A stretch of DNA of 64,000 bases from Bacteroidales bacterium (GCA_028282785.1 JANQHE010000061.1:1-64000); one strand, 5' to 3'. Numbered from the stretch's first letter, positions 8,711 through 18,389 are shown. Notes: generated by a model not told the origin, from the letters alone. Translations and numbers: made by a program.

Positions 8711-8973
8711 ACTAGCACTTATTTAAAATGAGTATAAAATACTTAACCTTGTTAATTAAATAGTTATTTAAATAAGGGTTTTCTATTTTAATTTTCTTTA
8801 GTATTTAAATCTTGAAATTTGGGTAAGCATTTTTTAAAAGCTAAAATAAAAAAGCCTAAAAAATAAATCGCAACATTGAAAATTCTTCATCGGCGAATAT
8901 GCCCATTGAAAAATCACTGGCATCAAAATAGTTGAGTGTGAAATCACTAGCACTTAACATATTTGAGATGTAA
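8711..8973. repeat. Three related ~28-base words in the aprB upstream gap
   Basis: The 495-base gap 8555-9049 holds no gene that I can support. It contains ACTAGCACTTA...ATGAG at 8711-8738 and two neighbouring copies at about 8916-8943 and 8946-8973 with a 30-base period (AAATCACTGGCA and AAATCACTAGCA starts, each with a TTGAG further on). An inverted GCTAGTG follows near 8982. They could be protein-binding sites or repeat decay. Identity between copies is imperfect. Confidence 0.35.
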
Positions 8974-8998
8974 AGATAAAAAGCTAGTGTTACTAAGA

Positions 8999-9025
8999 AA
9001 GTTCAGTAAGTTATAAACTGAACTT
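8999..9025 (-). terminator. Hairpin after the FtsX permease gene
   Basis: Perfect 8-base arms AAGTTCAG (8999-9006) and CTGAACTT (9018-9025) with an 11-base loop, 25 bases past the permease stop codon. The minus-strand side is followed by TCTTAG and the plus-strand side by TTAT, so the U-tract is weak. A terminator is the likeliest role by position. Confidence 0.5.
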
Positions 9026-9049
9026 TTATCAAATAATCATTTATTTGTT

Positions 9050-11461
9050 TTATTCATATCTTAAAGAATTTACAGGATTATCCTTAGCAGCCTTTAATGA
9101 TTGATACCAAACTGTTATTAAACTTACAACTGATACTGCAACAGCGGGAATTATAAAAATCCATATATTTAATTCCATGCGGTTAGCAAAATTATTAAGC
9201 CATTTATTTAAAGCATAATAGATTGTTGGAACTGCCAATAAAAAAGAAATAGCCAGTAGTAATATGTAGTTTTTAGAAAGTAAAGTAAGGATTTGCTTAA
9301 TGCTAGCACCTAATACTTTACGAATTCCAATTTCTTTTTTTCTCTGTGCAGCTGAAAATGATGATAAACTTAAAATTCCAAGCATAGTTATACATATCGC
9401 AAGTAATGAAAATATTCCAAATACTTTTCCAAACTGGACTTCTGATTTATACTGATTTTTATAGAAATCTTCAAGGTAAAAATATTCAAAAGGATTCCCC
9501 GGGAAGAACTTATGGAATTCGCTTTCTATTTCTACCTGTATTTCTTCTAAATTACTCGTATTATCTAATTTAATTGAAAAATATCCATTATATTGTTGCG
9601 CTAATCTAAAAATTTGTGGCTCAAAATCAAGTCGAGGTGATTCCTGGTGAAAATTTTCAATTACACCAATAATTGTATTTTCTATTTCTCGGATCAGTAT
9701 TTTTTCTCCAATCGCTTTTTTAGGTTGTTTAAATCCTAAAAGCTCAGAAGCTGCGAGGTTGATAATAACACAATTCGCATCTGCGGTGTAATTTTCGGAA
9801 AAATTTCTTCCTTCAATAAAAATATTTGAATACACACTGGCAAAATTATTATCTACTTCGGTTATTCTGTAATTTTTACCTGCAGTTGGTTCGTCATTAA
9901 CTTTTCGAATACCACCACGATTAAACATGTTATGTTTTCCCGGAATTATAGATGAAAAAGCAATGTTTTTAATAAATGGGTACTTAAAAATTTCTTCTTT
10001 AAAGGCCTTTCTTTTACTTAGTATATCATTACCTCCAATTCTTGGTGTATTTATTACCAATACATTACTTTTATTAATTCCGGTCTCCTTAGATTTTAAA
10101 TATTGCAACTGTTGGTACACTGCAATAGCTCCTGCAATTAACAAGACTGCCATAAAAAATTGAAATATTACCAAAATCTTACGTAAAAGTACTGCTCGTT
10201 TAGATCCTGTGAATCCGGATCTTAATGTTGTAGTAATTTTTTTGCTCAATATTCCCCAAATAGGATAGGATCCGGCAAGTAAAGTTCCAGTTAAGAATAG
10301 TATTAAGATATTTTCCCAAAACCATAATTTATTCCACATAAAGTAATTGATCGGAATTTCAGTGAGATTTGAAAATATCGGAAAAAAAGCTTCGATTAGA
10401 AATAAAGCAAAGACTAATGCAATTGAATTAATTAAAATTGATTCAAATAAAAATTGCTTTATTAATTGCGGTGAAGTGCCTCCTAAAACTTTTCTTAAAC
10501 TTATCTCAGATGATCGTTTTATGAATCCTAGAGTGAGTAAATTAATAAAATTTATCCATGCAATTAATATAATAAACCATGAAATAATGAAAAGAAATTT
10601 TATTGTGTTTTTATTTCCATTAGCCTTTAATTCATGCATATAATGGGATGAAAGGTGAATGTCTTTAACAGGTTGAAGTTTGTATCCAATTTCTATCTTA
10701 TAAGCTTCCATAAATTCATCCAACTCTTCATTGATGAATTTTTCAATTTTCTGATTTAATTGTAAAAAATCGACATCATCTTTTACTTTTATATAAGTAT
10801 AAAATCCACTATATACCCAACCAAATGTATTTACATTTTCTCCTAGCTGTTTTTCCCAGTTAATGTAAGATAAAAGAATATCAGCAACGAAATGCATATT
10901 TTTTGGTTGTGATTTAAATACTCCGGTTACTTTGAAAGCCTGGTTGCCATTTAATTTTAGTGTTTTCCCAATTGGATTATCATTTCCAAAATACTTATTG
11001 GCGATTTTGTCTGAAATAACCATTGTATTAGGTTCGTATAATAAACTATCCGTAGATTTATTAATTATCCTGTACGAGAATAGCTCTATAAAATTTGGCT
11101 CTGCCCAAAACATATTTTCTTCTCTAAATGATTTTTTGTCAATTGTCAAAACTCCGTCCAAACGAAATGCCCTTGCAGATTTTTCTATTTCCGGAAACTT
11201 ATCTGTAATGGCTGGCCCAACTGATGGACTGGCAGAAGCAAACTGTACTTTTTCACCGGTTTCTGACGATCGTTCGTATAATACTCGATATAAGTTATCA
11301 ATATTTTCTACATGTTTATCATACGTTTTTTCATAGTTAACGTACAACGATATGAGTAAACATGCAGTAATACCTAGTGACAAACCCATAATGTTGATGA
11401 TTGAGAAAATCTTGTTTTTAATAAGGTTTCTGAAAGCTGTTGTAAAATAATTTTTTAGCAT
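9050..11461 (-). CDS. ABC transporter permease, MacB/FtsX type
   Basis: An 803-residue inner-membrane protein with the doubled FtsX layout common in Bacteroidota. There is an N-terminal helix (IINIMGLSLGITACLLISLYV) and a MacB-like periplasmic domain, then an FtsX core ending in RSSEISLRKVLGG, a second N-helix near residue 430, a second periplasmic domain, and a final core with KKEIGIRKVLGAS and the terminus KDNPVNSLRYE. Such permeases work with a LolD-type ATPase, often in efflux or in lipoprotein or peptide export (family knowledge). No ATPase gene is adjacent, so the substrate is unknown. Confidence 0.9.
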   Translation of the reverse strand: MLKNYFTTAFRNLIKNKIFSIINIMGLSLGITACLLISLYVNYEKTYDKHVENIDNLYRVLYERSSETGEKVQFASASPSVGPAITDKFPEIEKSARAFRLDGVLTIDKKSFREENMFWAEPNFIELFSYRIINKSTDSLLYEPNTMVISDKIANKYFGNDNPIGKTLKLNGNQAFKVTGVFKSQPKNMHFVADILLSYINWEKQLGENVNTFGWVYSGFYTYIKVKDDVDFLQLNQKIEKFINEELDEFMEAYKIEIGYKLQPVKDIHLSSHYMHELKANGNKNTIKFLFIISWFIILIAWINFINLLTLGFIKRSSEISLRKVLGGTSPQLIKQFLFESILINSIALVFALFLIEAFFPIFSNLTEIPINYFMWNKLWFWENILILFLTGTLLAGSYPIWGILSKKITTTLRSGFTGSKRAVLLRKILVIFQFFMAVLLIAGAIAVYQQLQYLKSKETGINKSNVLVINTPRIGGNDILSKRKAFKEEIFKYPFIKNIAFSSIIPGKHNMFNRGGIRKVNDEPTAGKNYRITEVDNNFASVYSNIFIEGRNFSENYTADANCVIINLAASELLGFKQPKKAIGEKILIREIENTIIGVIENFHQESPRLDFEPQIFRLAQQYNGYFSIKLDNTSNLEEIQVEIESEFHKFFPGNPFEYFYLEDFYKNQYKSEVQFGKVFGIFSLLAICITMLGILSLSSFSAAQRKKEIGIRKVLGASIKQILTLLSKNYILLLAISFLLAVPTIYYALNKWLNNFANRMELNIWIFIIPAVAVSVVSLITVWYQSLKAAKDNPVNSLRYE

Positions 11462-11694
11462 GGTTTAATAAATTTATTCTGTTCAAAGAATTACCAAATA
11501 AAATGCCAAAAGAATTTAGCCTTTGAAAATTAGGCATTTATATGAGATTGGGCTTGTTTAGATGTGTTCATTTTCGAACGTTACAGTTCGTTTTTGTTAT
11601 TGTTTAACAATAAACTCTTATTCGTTTTATTCGAAAAAATGATAAGAAGTTTAATTGTCTCTAAAAATGTTCTTATGTGTAAAAAAAAATAAAA

Positions 11695-12813
11695 ATGTTT
11701 GATTCTAATATTGCCATCATTGGAGCAGGTATAGTTGGCCTTGCTATTGCAGCGAAGTTATCAGATAAATTTGATAACTTATTTGTTATTGAACGAAATA
11801 AAACATTTGGACAGGAAACCAGTAGCCGTAATAGCGAGGTAATCCATGCAGGAATTTATTATCCAAAAAATAGCTTGAAGGCTAAACTTTGTGTTGAGGG
11901 GAAAAAGTTGTTATATGATTTCTGCATGAAGTACAATGTTCCATACAATAATTGCGGAAAGTTAATAGTTGCGACATCAACCACGGAAATGAGACTTCTT
12001 GAAGAATTAAAACAGAAAGCATTTAATAATGGGGTGGATGATATTTGCTTTTTAAATGATAGCGAAACCAAAAAATTAGAACCCAACGTTGATTGTAAAG
12101 GTGCTCTTTTTTCTCCATCAACCGGAGTTATTGATTCCCATTCTTTAATGAAACAACTGGAAACAAATTCTATAAATCAAGGTGTACAATTTTCGTATGG
12201 GGCAGAAGTTGTGGCTATTGAAAAAAATAAAAATGGTTATGAAGTTCTATTGAAAGATTCTGATGGACGGGACTTTTCGTTTAAGACAAAAATGATAATT
12301 AATGCTGCTGGGTTAGAGTCTGACAAAGTTTCAGGAATGCCTGGAATTAAAGATGAATTATTAAAAATTACCTTTTGTAAAGGTAACTATTTCAAAGTGA
12401 ATCCACCAAAAAATAAATTGGTAAACCGGTTGGTGTATCCTGTTCCGAATCCTAATATGGAGGGAATTGGAATACATGTTACCATTGATATGGGAGGAGG
12501 AGTAAAGCTGGGTCCCGATGTGGAATGGATGTCTGAGAATGTTTATGATTATTCCGTAAATAAATCGCAAAATAATGCTTTTTACGAGTCTGCTAAAAAG
12601 TTCTTGCCATTTTTAGAAATTGATGATTTAGTTCCGGAAATGGCTGGGATAAGACCAAAAGTTCAAAAACCTGGAGAAGCAGTTCGTGACTTTTATATCC
12701 AAGAAGAATCAGATAAAGGATTTCCGGGATTTATCAATTTAATCGGAATTGAATCACCAGGTTTAACTTCAGCTTTGGCAATTGCAGAGTATGTAGGAGA
12801 ACTAATAAAATAG
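11695..12813 (+). CDS. FAD-dependent oxidoreductase, L-2-hydroxyglutarate oxidase (LhgO) family
   Basis: A 372-residue DAO-superfamily flavoenzyme. It opens with the Rossmann FAD motif IIGAGIVGLAIA (residues 8-19) and ERNKTFGQETSSRNSEVIHAG, a signature shared with LhgO/L2HGDH. It ends with NLIGIESPGLTSALAIAEYVG. The family oxidises L-2-hydroxyglutarate to 2-oxoglutarate and passes electrons to quinones (family knowledge). Related glycerol-3-phosphate or amino-acid oxidases cannot be fully excluded. The gene stands alone between a divergent permease gene and the convergent C69 peptidase gene. Its 233-base upstream gap shows no clear promoter match. Confidence 0.75.
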   Translation: MFDSNIAIIGAGIVGLAIAAKLSDKFDNLFVIERNKTFGQETSSRNSEVIHAGIYYPKNSLKAKLCVEGKKLLYDFCMKYNVPYNNCGKLIVATSTTEMRLLEELKQKAFNNGVDDICFLNDSETKKLEPNVDCKGALFSPSTGVIDSHSLMKQLETNSINQGVQFSYGAEVVAIEKNKNGYEVLLKDSDGRDFSFKTKMIINAAGLESDKVSGMPGIKDELLKITFCKGNYFKVNPPKNKLVNRLVYPVPNPNMEGIGIHVTIDMGGGVKLGPDVEWMSENVYDYSVNKSQNNAFYESAKKFLPFLEIDDLVPEMAGIRPKVQKPGEAVRDFYIQEESDKGFPGFINLIGIESPGLTSALAIAEYVGELIK

Positions 12814-12849
12814 TTTTAATAGCACTAATAATATTCTTTTGAATAATAA

Positions 12850-12907
12850 ACCGCAAAGGCGCAAAGATGCAAAGATGTTTTATATAGCGTCTCAGCGACT
12901 TAGCGGT
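12850..12907. repeat. Dispersed hairpin repeat, ACCGC...GCGGT type, copy 2
   Basis: ACCGC at 12850-12854 pairs with GCGGT at 12903-12907. The inner 'aaaggcgcaaag' and 'agcgtctcagcg' words echo the repeat at 2100-2152. It lies between two convergent genes, where it may also act as a transcription barrier. Confidence 0.55.
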
Positions 12908-12934
12908 TAAAGTTAATTTTAATGTATTTCCAAA

Positions 12935-14575
12935 TTATTCGTGATTATTTGTATAATCAGTAATGATTTGATTTCTAAGTTCTAAAAACATTTGAGTAAC
13001 ATCATTCATTAAACCATTTGAATAGTTTGTTAGATATTCTTGCGCCTTTTTTGGATCTTTTTTATATAATTTTAATGCTTCTTCTTCCAAAGTCTTTTGA
13101 TAATCAAACATCTTGGCTTCAAATGGATCACGAACTTCTCTAACGTCTTTAATTATTTCCTGAAATTTTAAATTTGCTAAATTATCAACAAAATCAATTG
13201 CCCATCTTGCCGACTTTTCGCTGTATTGATTAGGATCATAAATTTGATATGATTCGTGAGTTGATAAATTGCCCGCATAAATTGGTACGTAAGGGCTAAA
13301 ATATGGATTATCTAAATATACCCAGTATACTCCGCCTATTTCATTTGGTAACCAGTCACGTAACTGAAGAACCATCCCATAATGTCCACGGTGGCGAGCT
13401 ACCGGTCGCCTATACGTTATATTTAAAAGTTTTCTTAAATCACTACCTGGAAACGGAGTTGCTAAAGGGCTTTTTTCATATCCTCCATTTCCGTCCGGTA
13501 CTAACCAATTTGGATCATAGGTCATATCATAAATGGTTCCTTCATACGTAGAGCGTTGAAAGGCTATTACGTCCTGAACAGATATTTTTTCTTCAGGCTT
13601 AACAGAGAATGGATAAATTGATAATGGTTCAACATATTGAAAGTAAGGTTGAATACCTTTATATGGATTTCCTTCAGGAAATCTATTTGGCCATTCTTTC
13701 AGATTAGGTACAAATGTTTGGTGGAATAACCAAAAGCGACTGGTAGCATACTCTACAGAGCTTGATGGAGCATAAATTTCTTGCCATATAAATGGTTCTC
13801 CGGAATTTGGATCGTACCATCCCCGGTTAATAGCTTCCTGCATATAATTTTTAGAAACCATAAAATTTTCTTCATCCTCTGCATCGATTTCTTTTATAAT
13901 GCTCCAGTTAGGTATCATGGTTGCTTCATCTTCAGGTAAACGTTGAGCCGCCCATATTGCTCCCGGTTTTCCGCTTTCGGGTTCCCATCCATGCCCAACT
14001 CCAAATACTTCAAAAACCCAAATCTCTTCAGTATCCGCAACAACTAAACATTCGGAACCATCTCCACTTGAAGGTATAAACCCATATGTTGTCATTAAAT
14101 CTCCGATAAACTGAACTGCTTCCCGAGCTGTTTTATAACGTTGTAAAGCAAATATTTGTGCTTGTTCAATGGACATAATCTGTTTGCCTTCACCTTTCAT
14201 ACAGATCAGTTCTTTTCTTTGAGCAGTTGTACTTTCTGCAATTCCTAACTGATATTCGTTTACTTGAGAATATGCAGACTGGAAATATTTAAATGTTTTT
14301 TCAACTTGTGGAATGTATCCTAATATTTCACCATTATCTTTTAATGGACGATCTGCATCTTGAATACCCCAATAAACCGGTGCTTTAGAACCCGGTTTAA
14401 AGGTTTGTGCCGGAACCACAAAAATCCTGGAATCTGGTCCTGTATCTGTATGTGAAATTATATTTGAACCATCCGCTGATGCTTTTTTGCCAACAGCAAT
14501 AACGGTACAAGCTTTTGATTTTAAATGAAATCCCAAAGCCAGGATTAATAAAATTGATAATACTTTACGTAACAT
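12935..14575 (-). CDS. C69-family (U34) dipeptidase, exported
   Basis: A 546-residue Ntn-hydrolase. A signal-like N-terminus (LSILLILALGFHLKSKA) leads straight to C23 in CTVIAVGKKASADG, the catalytic nucleophile exposed by processing in this family. Downstream are HTDTG, SGDGSECLVVADTEEIWVFE and a C-terminal coiled region. Family members (PepD-like dipeptidase A) cleave dipeptides with broad specificity. The gene lies downstream of the hydroxyproline genes on the same strand, separated by 175 bases, and has its own candidate -7 element. It may supply the last peptide-cleaving step of that locus, outside the cytoplasm. Confidence 0.85.
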   Translation of the reverse strand: MLRKVLSILLILALGFHLKSKACTVIAVGKKASADGSNIISHTDTGPDSRIFVVPAQTFKPGSKAPVYWGIQDADRPLKDNGEILGYIPQVEKTFKYFQSAYSQVNEYQLGIAESTTAQRKELICMKGEGKQIMSIEQAQIFALQRYKTAREAVQFIGDLMTTYGFIPSSGDGSECLVVADTEEIWVFEVFGVGHGWEPESGKPGAIWAAQRLPEDEATMIPNWSIIKEIDAEDEENFMVSKNYMQEAINRGWYDPNSGEPFIWQEIYAPSSSVEYATSRFWLFHQTFVPNLKEWPNRFPEGNPYKGIQPYFQYVEPLSIYPFSVKPEEKISVQDVIAFQRSTYEGTIYDMTYDPNWLVPDGNGGYEKSPLATPFPGSDLRKLLNITYRRPVARHRGHYGMVLQLRDWLPNEIGGVYWVYLDNPYFSPYVPIYAGNLSTHESYQIYDPNQYSEKSARWAIDFVDNLANLKFQEIIKDVREVRDPFEAKMFDYQKTLEEEALKLYKKDPKKAQEYLTNYSNGLMNDVTQMFLELRNQIITDYTNNHE

Positions 14576-14604
14576 GGTATTTTGTTGTTTTGATTTGTTT
14601 AGCT

Positions 14605-14612
14605 CAAAAATA
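14605..14612 (-). promoter_or_regulatory. Candidate -7 element for the C69 dipeptidase gene
   Basis: Reads TATTTTTG on the minus strand, a full TAnnTTTG match, 29 bases before the ATG. No -33 TTTG is seen at 19 bases. It suggests the peptidase gene can be transcribed separately from the upstream operon. Confidence 0.4.
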
Positions 14613-14750
14613 ATATTTTATTATTTAGTATAACTGGATGATTCGATAATTGAAATATTGGATAAATATACTTTAATCCATAAATTCTGGTAATATTATA
14701 TTATTACAATTTCGTTTTTATTAAACTCTAACAAATGGAAAAGCGATTTA

Positions 14751-15794
14751 TTACCGGAAAATGAAACCTTTTTTCAAAGGATCGGAAGGGGCAAAATAAA
14801 ATTCATTCTGTCCTGTAATAAAAGCAGTTCCCGTAACTTCCGGTATAACAGCATTATGTGGGCCATATGCAGTGGTTTCAACAACTTCAACATCCATGGT
14901 GGTCCCCAGAATACTTTCTATAGTAATTTTTTCATTTAGGTTAAGTTCCTTTTTTGCAAAATGTAGTGCTGCTCTTGCACTCACACCAGAACCGGTAGGA
15001 GAACGGTCTACTTCACCTTCTGCAAAAATGCATACATTTCGGCTATGGTGATTGGTATTAAATGCTTTTCCAGTAAAAATAGTTCCGTATAAAAAACTTA
15101 AATCTTCTTCGAATGGATGTTTTATTTCATATTTATTCATTACTGCATATTTGATCTTTCTTCCGAAATCGATTAAACGGTTATAATCAGAATCATCCAT
15201 TTTTAAGCCTAACTCATCAGCGTTACAAAAAGCATAAAAAGCTCCACCAAAAGCAATATCAAATTTTACTTTTCCTATTTCAGGAACATCAATAAGTTCA
15301 TCTTTTAAATACAAAAATGAAGGTACATTTTTGAAGGAGACTTTTTCTACTATTCCATTTTTGCGAAAAGCTTTAGCAAATATTTTCCCCGGAGGAGCAT
15401 TGATTATCAGTTCTGGTTCATCACCGTCTTTTTGAACCATACCTGTATCTAAAACCAATTTTGTCAAAGCAATTATTGCATGCCCGCACATGGTACTGTA
15501 ACCTTCGTTGTGTAAAAAGAATGTTCCAAAGTCTGCATCTGCCGTGGTTGGTTCAGTTATAATCGCTCCATACATATCAGCATGACCACGAGGTTCAAAC
15601 ATGGTTCCGGTTCGGATGAAATCAAAATTATTACGAAAGTACCTTCTTTTTTCCAGGATTGTTTTTCCTTTAACTTCAGGTAAACCATTGGTATATACTC
15701 GTAAAGGTTCACCTCCTGTATGCAGGTCAATGGTATTAATTTTTAACCAATCTTTGGGTGGGGTCCATTTCCAGTTTTTTAATATACCCTTCAT
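14751..15794 (-). CDS. lhpH: Trans-3-hydroxy-L-proline dehydratase (proline racemase superfamily)
   Basis: A 347-residue proline-racemase-like protein. The first catalytic Cys is present (C103 in YSTMCGHA), but the second active-site position is Thr (T267 in DRSPTGSG) instead of Cys. In this superfamily Cys/Cys marks racemases and epimerases, while Cys/Thr marks trans-3-hydroxy-L-proline dehydratase, which makes delta-1-pyrroline-2-carboxylate (family knowledge). The next gene upstream encodes a matching reductase. I place the start at the ATG at 15794. An upstream GTG at 15818 is in frame, but its extra residues fall in repeat-derived sequence. Confidence 0.85.
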   Translation of the reverse strand: MKGILKNWKWTPPKDWLKINTIDLHTGGEPLRVYTNGLPEVKGKTILEKRRYFRNNFDFIRTGTMFEPRGHADMYGAIITEPTTADADFGTFFLHNEGYSTMCGHAIIALTKLVLDTGMVQKDGDEPELIINAPPGKIFAKAFRKNGIVEKVSFKNVPSFLYLKDELIDVPEIGKVKFDIAFGGAFYAFCNADELGLKMDDSDYNRLIDFGRKIKYAVMNKYEIKHPFEEDLSFLYGTIFTGKAFNTNHHSRNVCIFAEGEVDRSPTGSGVSARAALHFAKKELNLNEKITIESILGTTMDVEVVETTAYGPHNAVIPEVTGTAFITGQNEFYFAPSDPLKKGFIFR

Positions 15795-15811
15795 TTTTCT
15801 TTTTCTGTTTA

Positions 15812-15852
15812 GTGTCACTCTATCACGATAGCTATCAAGCTGTCGAAGTGTG
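15812..15852. repeat. Dispersed repeat with TGTCGAAGTGTGA word, copy 1
   Basis: The spacer holds 'gtgtcactctatcacgatag' followed by 'ctgtcgaagtgtgat'. Related words occur at 18334-18363 and 23134-23160, always between genes of the hydroxyproline locus. These resemble the 'actctgagcctgtcgaag' family of intergenic repeats of Bacteroidota. Confidence 0.5.
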
Positions 15853-15853
15853 A

Positions 15854-16816
15854 TTATATTTTAACTTCTTGTCCCAAGCCTTTTTCTTTAGCGCTATTAT
15901 ATATCAGCTCTGCAACTGTTAAGTCAAATAATGACATACCTACAGATTTAAACAAACATAAAGATGCTTGCTCAAGTAACTCTCCGCTGGTTATAACTGT
16001 ACTAAATGGAACTATATTTTCATTTTTAATTAGCCCTTTTTCAAGTGGAATTTTTATATCACCACATTCTTCCTTGGCATGCAACGTATCAACATAAACT
16101 TTATCAACTTTTTTATAAACAGATAAAGGAATCTCTTGCATATCAGGTTTGTATGAACCTATTGCAAAGAAATACTTATTCTCAAGTTTCTCTAAGTCAA
16201 TATCAAATACCGGGTCATAAGAAGAAGTGGCAGTTACTATAACATCAGAATCTATTACTGTTTGATTTGAATTATCTGTAACGATAATTTCAATATTTTG
16301 TAATTTATTCTGTAAATCATCTTTAATAACTTCAGCTTTACTAATGTTTTTATCACAAATTATTAATTTTTGAAATGGACGGACATTACTAATTAACAGA
16401 GCCTGGTGATATGCTTGTACACCTGCTCCAATAATTCCCAAAGTTTTAACGGAGAAGGGTGCAAGGTATTTAACAGCGGTAGCACCAACGGCACCTGTAC
16501 GCATTGCAGTAAGTTTATTTCCATTAATCAGCGCTAATGGTTCTCCGGTTTTGGCCTCATTTAAAACCATAACACCATATAAAACCGGCTTATTTTCACT
16601 TGTATTTTTAGGGAATAATGAAACTAACTTTGTGCCAAATACACTTTCGATAAAGCCCGGCATTAGCAATAATGTATTTTCATTATTATCCAGGTGCATC
16701 CTGTCTGGAATGTTGGTAGTTGCTTTATCCTGTATTATATAAGCTTTTTCTATAGCGCTAATCAATTCATTTGGATCGATGGCAACTTTAATATCTTCTT
16801 CACTAACTATTAACAT
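15854..16816 (-). CDS. lhpI: Ornithine cyclodeaminase/mu-crystallin family; likely delta-1-pyrroline-2-carboxylate reductase
   Basis: About 320 residues with the family Rossmann motif GIIGAGVQAYHQA and the conserved region GNKLTAMRTGAVGATAVKYLA. Members include ornithine cyclodeaminase, ketimine reductases and the pyrroline-2-carboxylate reductase of trans-3-hydroxyproline catabolism, which makes L-proline with NAD(P)H (family knowledge). The function is inferred from its place directly upstream of the trans-3-hydroxyproline dehydratase gene; ornithine cyclodeaminase remains possible. The ATG at 16816 begins right at the conserved MLIVSEEDI; a longer frame from 16858 adds 14 residues without family character. 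Confidence 0.75.
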   Translation of the reverse strand: MLIVSEEDIKVAIDPNELISAIEKAYIIQDKATTNIPDRMHLDNNENTLLLMPGFIESVFGTKLVSLFPKNTSENKPVLYGVMVLNEAKTGEPLALINGNKLTAMRTGAVGATAVKYLAPFSVKTLGIIGAGVQAYHQALLISNVRPFQKLIICDKNISKAEVIKDDLQNKLQNIEIIVTDNSNQTVIDSDVIVTATSSYDPVFDIDLEKLENKYFFAIGSYKPDMQEIPLSVYKKVDKVYVDTLHAKEECGDIKIPLEKGLIKNENIVPFSTVITSGELLEQASLCLFKSVGMSLFDLTVAELIYNSAKEKGLGQEVKI

Positions 16817-16840
16817 GATTTTTTGAGTAAAGTTAGAAAG

Positions 16841-16870
16841 ATTCCATCCCGATATCAATCAGGATGGAAT
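16841..16870. repeat. Hairpin between Xaa-Pro peptidase and reductase genes
   Basis: Perfect 9-base arms ATTCCATCC (16841-16849) and GGATGGAAT (16862-16870) around a 12-base loop. It lies in the 61-base spacer, which also covers the reductase 5' region. The minus-strand side is followed by CTTTCT, so attenuation is possible, but a repeat element is as likely. Confidence 0.5.
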
Positions 16871-16877
16871 TACAGAA

Positions 16878-18272
16878 TTAATTGAATGCTTTTGCCCGTT
16901 CAGATTCAACTTCTTTAATAGTTTTAGCAAGTGGTTTTCCTAATACCTTATAACCATCATCAGTGATTAAAATATCTTCTTCGTTTCGAGTACCTCCAAA
17001 ACCTTTATATTTTTCAACTTTATCGTAATTTATAAATTCTGTGAATTTGTTTTGTGATTTCCAAAGGTCAATTAGTTCCGGAATAAAATATATCCCTGGT
17101 TCAATGGTCAATACATAGCCTGGTTTTAACTCGCGCCCTAAACGCAATGATTTTATCCCAAACAAAGTACTCTTAGGTTCGCCGGCATAACCAACATACT
17201 GCTCACCAAGATTTTCCATATCGTGAACATCTAATCCCATTAAATGACCAGTGCCGCAAGGGAAGAATAGGGCATGAGCTCCTTCATAAATAGCCTCTTC
17301 AGTATTTCCTTTAGTAAATCCTAATTTTTTTAATCCATCAAAAATGGTTCGGGCAGCAGTAAAATGAATTTCTTTAAAATTTATTCCTGGTTTTAAAGCT
17401 TCGATAGCTGCATTATGAGCATTTAATGCTATTTGGTAAATCTCTTTTTGCCTTTCGGTAAATTTTGGTGAAACCGGAAATGTACTGGACATATCACCTG
17501 CATACCTTAACTCATTTTCAGCACCAGCATCCAGTAAGAACAAGTCACCTTCTTTAATTGTATTGCCATGGTAATGATTGTGCAATGTTTGCCCATTTAT
17601 TGTGGCAATTATCGGGAATGAGATATCGCCACCTGCAGACTGGGCAACTTCATGTACTTTAGCAGCAACTTGTGCTTCAGACATGCCTGGTTTAGCAAAA
17701 CGCATAGCTGCCAAATGCATATCTGAAGTAATACTAACAACCTGTTCAAGCTGTTCAATTTCTTCTGCTGATTTGATATTTCGTTGTTCTCCAACTGCAA
17801 CTATCAGGTAAATGGAAGAATGTTTCTTTGTATCATTTATTGGTATGTCCAGCCAATTATGCAATTTTATTTGGTGCTCAGGGCGATATGCAGGTAAAAA
17901 GTGGATTTTCCTGTTTTTTTGTTTAGCTGATTTGAGAAACTCGAGCATTTCACTCATCTGCCCTGTATTTTCAATACCGGCTTTTTCACTTCTTTCTTTT
18001 ATGGTAGGTTGGGACCCCATCCACACAATATGGTCAATGGTTAAATCATTACCAAAAATGTAATCTTTACCTTCGTCAAGGTCAATGATCCCAACCAATC
18101 CTGGGTAATCTAACCCAAAATAATAAAGGAAAGAACTGTCTTGCCTGAATCGGTATGTATTGTCCAGATAATTCATTGAACTTTCTTCATTTCCAAGAAA
18201 AAGAAGAATTCCTGAATCCATTTGTTTTTTTAATTGTTTACGTCGGTTTATATAAGTTTCTTTATTAAACAT
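16878..18272 (-). CDS. pepP: Xaa-Pro aminopeptidase (aminopeptidase P family, M24B)
   Basis: A 464-residue M24 peptidase. The metal ligands are recognisable in LLDAGAENELRYAGDMSSTFP, the GTGHLMGLDVHD segment, TIEPGIYF and NEEDILIT. The N-terminal aminopeptidase P domain is present (YRFRQDSSFLYYFGLDYPG). It removes an N-terminal residue that precedes proline or hydroxyproline. No signal peptide is seen, so it should act in the cytoplasm on imported peptides. It lies between the DPP-IV-like gene and the hydroxyproline catabolic genes. Confidence 0.9.
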   Translation of the reverse strand: MFNKETYINRRKQLKKQMDSGILLFLGNEESSMNYLDNTYRFRQDSSFLYYFGLDYPGLVGIIDLDEGKDYIFGNDLTIDHIVWMGSQPTIKERSEKAGIENTGQMSEMLEFLKSAKQKNRKIHFLPAYRPEHQIKLHNWLDIPINDTKKHSSIYLIVAVGEQRNIKSAEEIEQLEQVVSITSDMHLAAMRFAKPGMSEAQVAAKVHEVAQSAGGDISFPIIATINGQTLHNHYHGNTIKEGDLFLLDAGAENELRYAGDMSSTFPVSPKFTERQKEIYQIALNAHNAAIEALKPGINFKEIHFTAARTIFDGLKKLGFTKGNTEEAIYEGAHALFFPCGTGHLMGLDVHDMENLGEQYVGYAGEPKSTLFGIKSLRLGRELKPGYVLTIEPGIYFIPELIDLWKSQNKFTEFINYDKVEKYKGFGGTRNEEDILITDDGYKVLGKPLAKTIKEVESERAKAFN

Positions 18273-18333
18273 AGCTGTAATTAATTTAAATGTTTTACTT
18301 TTTGTTTTTGTATTTCTTTCGATTTGTAACAGA

Positions 18334-18363
18334 GTGTCGAAGAGTGATATTTTGCTTCGACAC
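18334..18363. repeat. Hairpin of the TGTCGAAG repeat family, copy 2
   Basis: Perfect 9-base arms GTGTCGAAG (18334-18342) and CTTCGACAC (18355-18363). It sits in the 117-base spacer between the DPP-IV-like and Xaa-Pro peptidase genes. No T-run follows, so it is better read as a dispersed repeat than as a terminator. Confidence 0.55.
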
Positions 18364-18389
18364 GCTTAGTATGATATTATATTGGTATT

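Noticed and set aside
14751-15794. Proline racemase or 4-hydroxyproline epimerase
   Set aside because: The second catalytic Cys is replaced by Thr, which marks the dehydratase branch of the superfamily.
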